Shown: in pieces, positions 20,200 to 23,555 of the stretch
Layout of the letters: the number at the start of each line of letters is the position of its first letter
Position numbering within the stretch: the stretch's first letter is position 1
Assembly: GCA_051453625.1 (NCBI GenBank)
Contig: JBOZIK010000001.1
Location: 30,542,675 to 30,566,229, forward strand
Reading direction: 5' to 3'
From: Welwitschia mirabilis
Lineage: Eukaryota > Gnetophyta > Gnetopsida > Welwitschiales
Length of the DNA stretch: 23,555 nt
The notes under the pieces: generated by a model
Databases searched by the model: none
What the model saw: the letters and a program-made list of their open reading frames with translations, nothing else
What the model was told of the DNA's origin: nothing
Translations under genes and position numbers: made by a program

Positions 20200-20299
20200 N
20201 NNNNNNNNNNNNNNNNNNNNNNNNNNNNNNNNNNNNNNNNNNNNNNNNNNNNNNNNNNNNNNNNNNNNNNNNNNNNNNNNNNNNNNNNNNNNNNNNNNN
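20200..20299. other. Assembly gap of exactly 100 N at a junction of two elements
   Basis: The left edge is mid-LTR of element A and the right edge is mid-gag of element B. The join is not a natural boundary of either, so unknown and possibly large sequence is missing. Confidence 0.85.
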
Positions 20300-20716
20300 T
20301 TAATTTTTATAGTTTAACATCATCACTAGAAGGTAAATTAAATGGAGTTTTAATTTAACATTTATTTTTTGCTATGAGATCTCTATGGGTGACATGGGCA
20401 TTAGTATGAGTAGGAGTGGTTGTAGGGTTCCAATGAAAAGGGATGGATTTAGTAAGACAGGTTGCTCTTGCTTTTGGGACGAGGTAGACATGGTTAAAAA
20501 TGAGAAACTCTTATCTAAACATTCATTTGAAAAATTCTCTTTAGCCAAATTAGACTTTGTAGAAATTAAAGTAGATATTGTAGGAATTTCTAAATTCTAC
20601 ATACCTTTGTTGTGTTTATCTGATTCAGTTTCCAGGTCTATCAAACCTTCTCAGATATTTTTCATAATAAATAGCTGTTCTCTTTGGTATTTTTTTTTCT
20701 TAATAGATTTTACCAT
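20300..20716 (-). pseudogene. gag: gag start of element B
   Basis: It aligns with the first ~410 bases of gag A (about 18800-19211). ATG is at 20714-20716 on the minus strand, and an internal MSTSSQKQEQPVLLNPSLFIGT block starts near 20490. The Gln codons here (CAA GAG CAA) are stops in copies A and C. The gene is cut by the 100-N gap. The plus-strand open frame over this region is a shadow. Confidence 0.75.
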
Positions 20717-21175
20717 ACATGATTAGAATCAGATGCATAGAGTGTCATCTCTACAGTCATCCAGATGATATCTTAGATGATAAAAACATAGAAACCATAA
20801 AAAATAAAAAAGCAAAAAATAGAAAATGAAAAACTAATAGATGCAGAAAAGTCTACAAGAAGACTTTCGTCCACCTGAGTCATCTAGACAACTGAGGAAA
20901 TGATGGGAAAAATTCTAAAAATTTTTGATAAAAAACTAAAACATAAAACTCATGGCCTAGAGGTCGTCATCACTACATGTCGCCTACATAATGAAGCAGA
21001 TGACATGCTTTTTATTATAGAATAGAAAGAAAACTTTTTATTTGAAAAATAGAAAACTAAAACTATGAAAAAAAAACCTATGCTATTTTAGATAATGGTA
21101 CACTGCTATTGTAATCAAGAATCCAAACTGAAATACTCACCAGAGCAATGACAACTCTCGAACTTTAAGCAATCT
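20717..21175 (-). other. Untranslated leader of element B
   Basis: It aligns with the leader of element A along its length. It carries the recurring motif at 20756-20781, 20877-20892 and 20979-21004. Confidence 0.75.
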
Positions 21176-21192
21176 TCCTGACAATAGTGTCA
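21176..21192 (-). other. Primer-binding site of element B (tRNA-Asp)
   Basis: The minus strand reads TGACACTATTGTCAGGA. Compared with the tRNA-Asp complement, ten of 17 bases match and all differences are G-to-A or C-to-T transitions, at partly different sites from element A. Confidence 0.8.
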
Positions 21193-21195
21193 AGA

Positions 21196-21433
21196 TGTTG
21201 CGGTGTGTATTTATGTAATGTTACATCCTTAGTAAAGTTAAATCCTGTTAATTACAAATATAATGCACAAAGACAACACACTAACATAGATGGGAGTTGA
21301 CCCAAATATTATAATCCATCAAAGGCTAAAGTAAGAAATAATAGAGTTGCTTTCCATAAAGAAATGCTTGTACTTTAATCTATAGAAATAAATTATAATC
21401 CATAAAAGTAAAATGTAACACACTCATGCAAAC
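21196..21433 (-). repeat. 5' LTR of element B, interrupted by copy C
   Basis: It starts TGTTGCGGTGTGTATTTATG on the plus strand and matches the LTR at 8361 more closely than that at 19692. It stops abruptly at 21433, where the plus-strand LTR of copy C begins; the rest should lie beyond copy C, outside the window. Confidence 0.83.
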
Positions 21434-22511
21434 TATTACATCACAAACTCACGTATATTTGATAGGATATTTTGAGTTGTTTTGTAGGTAATTGACAGAT
21501 AAATGCTTGGATTTCAAGATAATGAAGAAGTGAGATGAAAAGGATGAAAATATGCAATTTCCTAGATAAATTACAAGCATTCTGAGCGAATACAAATAAT
21601 CGGTATTTTTGATGATAATTTTTTGGAAACAACAAGGATAAAGAATTGATGAAAGATCCATTGAAAGACCATTGTCCACATCATCATCTAGATGACAGGA
21701 TGGACAACAACACCCTTGCATGATGATAACTTTGGTAGATAGTCAAACTAACAGCAAATGAAAATTTAACTATGAGTTGGCATCATCTCTTGCATCATCC
21801 AAACAAACAGCCAAATGACACTGATTGTAACGTCTACACTGAATTTTCTTCTAAACTTTTGCCACCTATTTTGATTTCTCTCTACAGTGAAATTAGTGTT
21901 TTTCCCATGTCTTTTTATCAGTTTTATTTTACTTTTTGAGTTAATAAATAGAGGTCTCTCCTCCTGATCATATTTGATTGTACCCAACATACTCATGATA
22001 GAAGATCGAGAAATTGGAGAATCATCCTGTAATTTTAGAAAGACATTTCCTTGGTGTTGGATTGCATTTCCTCCATTGGGGTGCAACTACTTTGTAACAC
22101 AGGTGTGATGTGAATTTTAATATAAACATTTTTTTTATATAAGATCTTCTCCCTTATAGTTTATGTTGCTTGATATTTAGTAATAGCTTCTCTTGTAATA
22201 TAGATTATGAGGGCAACTTTTATCAAGGTTGTGCTTAGTTAGTTTAGATGCATTGTTATTTCTTTTCCTAAATTAGTTTTGCACAAGTGTATTTTAGTTT
22301 CTTTTCATGCATTATAAGTTATGTCTGTAGGTTAGGGTTACCGTATTTTTCATCTTAAAGGTAACTCTTTTATTTTCATACTTTTACCTTCAATGGATTA
22401 CGACATTCGGATCACTCTCATCTATATTAGTGTGTTATGTTTGTGTATATTATTTGTAGTTAATAGGATTCTAATTAGGAGGTAAACATTGCATAAATAC
22501 ATACTGAAACA
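21434..22511 (+). repeat. 5' LTR of element C, 1078 bp, complete
   Basis: It begins TATTACATCACAAACTC (TG decayed to TA; the solo LTR has TGTTGCGACACCAAC) and ends ATACTGAAACA, three bases before the PBS. This is the only ungapped full LTR of the family here and is the reference for the others. A TATA-like TTAATAAATAGAGG lies at 21941-21954. The recurring motif is present at 21684-21708 and 21794-21820. Minus-strand open frames within it (21449-21721, 21766-22086) show no domain and are taken as chance. Confidence 0.87.
21943..21950 (+). promoter_or_regulatory. Candidate TATA box of LTR C
   Basis: AATAAATA in TTAATAAATAGAGGTCTCTC aligns with TATAAATA at 2103-2110 in the solo LTR, with the same downstream CTCTC context. 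Confidence 0.5.
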
Positions 22512-22514
22512 TCT

Positions 22515-22531
22515 TGGTAACATTACCGGGG
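22515..22531 (+). other. Primer-binding site of element C (tRNA-Asp)
   Basis: TGGTAACATTACCGGGG matches 12 of 17 bases of the tRNA-Asp complement TGGCGCCGTTGCCGGGG, including the last CCGGGG. It is the best preserved of the three sites. Confidence 0.85.
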
Positions 22532-22986
22532 AAGGCTACTTAAAGTTCAAGAGTTATCATTGTTTTGATAAGTATTTTAGTTTAGATTCTTGCTACAGCA
22601 GTGGTGTAACAGTACCTACAGTAGCATAGGTTTTGCATTTTTGCATAGTCAGTTTTCTATTTTTTAAATCAAATTATATTTTTCTATTCTATAATAAAAG
22701 TGCGCCATTTATTTTATTATCCAGACAACAGTGATGACGACGACCTTTGTATCGGAAGTTTTCTGTTTCAGTTTTTTTGTTAAATTTTTATAGTGTCATT
22801 ACCATCATTTCCTCTATTATCTAGATAGCATAGGTGGATGACAGTCTATTTTTAGAGTTTTTCCTATCAAAAAGTCAGTTTTTCTTTTCTGTTTTTCTTT
22901 TTTTTGGTTTCTGTGTTTCTGTCGTCTAGGATATCATCCAAACGATACATAAGATGACACTTTTATAGATCTGAGACAAAGTATGA
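22532..22986 (+). other. Untranslated leader of element C
   Basis: It aligns with the complements of 19212-19671 and 20717-21175. It carries the recurring motif at 22717-22744, 22816-22842 and 22921-22958. Confidence 0.75.
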
Positions 22987-23555
22987 ATAGTTAAGTCTAG
23001 CAAAAAGGAAAAATACCAAAGAGAGTGGCTATTGATTATAGAAAACATTATAAAAGGTTTAATAAATCTTGAACTAGAAATAGGTCAAAACAGCAAAGGT
23101 ATGCAAGATTTTGAATTTCCTGCAATTTCTACTTTTATTTCTGCAGAGTTTGATTTTGCTACTATATCGACCTCGGAACAAAAATAAAAATAACCTATCT
23201 TTTAAAATTCACCCTTTTGTTATTGGAACCCCAACTTCTACTCCTTCTCAACCTAATACTCATATCACTTCAAGAGATCTTATAGCAAAAAAAAAAAAAA
23301 AAATTGTGAAATCTAAACTCCTTTCAACTTACCTCCTGGTGATAATGTAGAACGTCCAAACTTGCATGCTTATTCTACCTTTAGTAGAAAACCTGTTGAA
23401 GATTCATTACAACACATTGCCAACATTAAATAACTTGTCCTTACTTCTAGAAATGGTAAAAAAAGAATCAGTGATAGGACTTACATGGTTATCTTTCCCA
23501 TTACCTTAAGAGATAAAGCAAAACTTTGGCTTAGAACGATTTTCCATAAGAGCCT
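22987..23555 (+). pseudogene. gag: gag of element C, start codon lost, runs off the window
   Basis: The frame begins at 22987 with ATA where A and B have ATG (a G-to-A change), then reads VKSSKKEKYQRE and continues for 66 codons to TAA at 23185. After a slip the frame resumes with HPFVIGTPTSTPSQPNTHI and SRDLIAKKKK, hits a 17-A run (23287-23303) and shifts again. The capsid part follows with VERPNLHAYSTFS, LQHIANIK, a stop, and ISDRTYMVIFPITLRDKAKLW (about 23470-23530), nearly identical to gag A. It is cut at the window end. Confidence 0.82.
23287..23303 (+). repeat. 17-A homopolymer within gag C
   Basis: A single A run where copy A reads codons for Asn-Lys-Lys after DLIA. It moves the frame out of register with the conserved capsid blocks, so replication slippage or assembly error probably expanded it. 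Confidence 0.75.

Larger units (their letters stand above)
8361..21433 (-). mobile_element. Composite Athila-like Ty3/Gypsy block (elements A and B)
   Basis: On the minus strand this block contains LTR, leader, gag, pol, a 3' ORF and LTR, bounded on the left by Copia and on the right by copy C. It cannot be one simple element: it holds three LTR pieces (8361-9195+, 19692-20199+, 21196-21433), two primer sites (19672-19688, 21176-21192) and two gag starts. Shared variants pair the outer LTRs with each other (element B), leaving the inner LTR to element A. Only one pol is present. The 100-N gap at 20200-20299 and the gaps at 13045 and 13402 may hide the joins. tRNA-Asp priming, domain order and the 3' ORF place the family near Athila. 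Confidence 0.82.
21434..23555 (+). mobile_element. Athila-like element C, 5' part, continuing past the window
   Basis: It has a full LTR, tRNA-Asp PBS, leader and first part of gag in the plus direction. It is inserted in opposite orientation into the LTR of element B. The five bases before it are CAAAC; the matching duplication would be beyond the window. Its gag frame is open for longer at the start than in A or B, but it carries stops later. Confidence 0.85.

Noticed and set aside
21766-22086. A 106-codon minus-strand frame
   Set aside because: It lies wholly inside LTR C; the aligned parts of the other LTRs do not keep it open, and no domain is seen.
19248-22958. The repeated GTCRTC motif as a CRISPR-like array or tandem satellite
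   Set aside because: Spacing is irregular, copies are scattered over LTRs, leaders and spacer in both orientations following the elements, and the host is a plant.

Overview
This window looks like repeat-filled intergenic DNA from a flowering plant with a large, heavily methylated genome. It is strongly AT-rich and holds no host gene, tRNA, rRNA or CRISPR array that I can support. Nearly everything recognisable is the remains of three transposon groups: a Helitron with HUH/Y2 Rep and PIF1-type helicase remnants, a Copia element of the SIRE/Maximus type, and several copies of one Ty3/Gypsy family resembling Athila. The Athila assignment rests on a primer site complementary to tRNA-Asp, the gag style, a retropepsin-RT-RNase H-integrase order, and an extra ORF between integrase and the 3' LTR. 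The species cannot be named from the sequence.

Layout: 1-114 is the 3' end of an Athila-like LTR. 115-1466 and 3334-5731 are two halves of one plus-strand Helitron, split by a solo LTR (1467-3333) with a perfect 5-bp target duplication. A Copia element starts at 5732 (LTR 5732-6478, PBS at 6481, gag, first part of the protease) and breaks off at 8360. There a minus-strand Athila-like block begins: 3' LTR from 8361, a 3' ORF at 9972-11213, integrase, RNase H, RT and protease at 13610-17150, gag up to 19211, leader, PBS 19672-19688 and an LTR from 19692. A 100-N gap at 20200-20299 joins this to a second minus-strand leader and gag start (20300-21192) and a second LTR (21196-21433). That LTR is cut by a plus-strand third copy (LTR 21434-22511, PBS 22515-22531, leader, gag start) which runs off the window.

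The nesting order I infer is Helitron first, then the solo-LTR parent and the Copia into it, then the Athila-like block into the Copia protease, then copy C into copy B's LTR. Every coding region is broken. Many stops are TAA/TAG where the family has Gln or Trp, and catalytic residues are often lost by G-to-A or C-to-T changes, as expected from long decay of methylated cytosine. Six N gaps (2295-3162, 8245-8254, 9196-9567, 13045-13144, 13402-13429, 20200-20299) limit what can be concluded; several lie at element junctions or active sites.

I found no convincing new functional system. The most unusual signals are a recurring near-palindromic GTCRTC/GAYGAC motif in the LTRs and leaders of the Athila-like family, an unidentified 3' ORF, and an LTR-pairing conflict showing that the Athila-like block is a composite of at least two elements.
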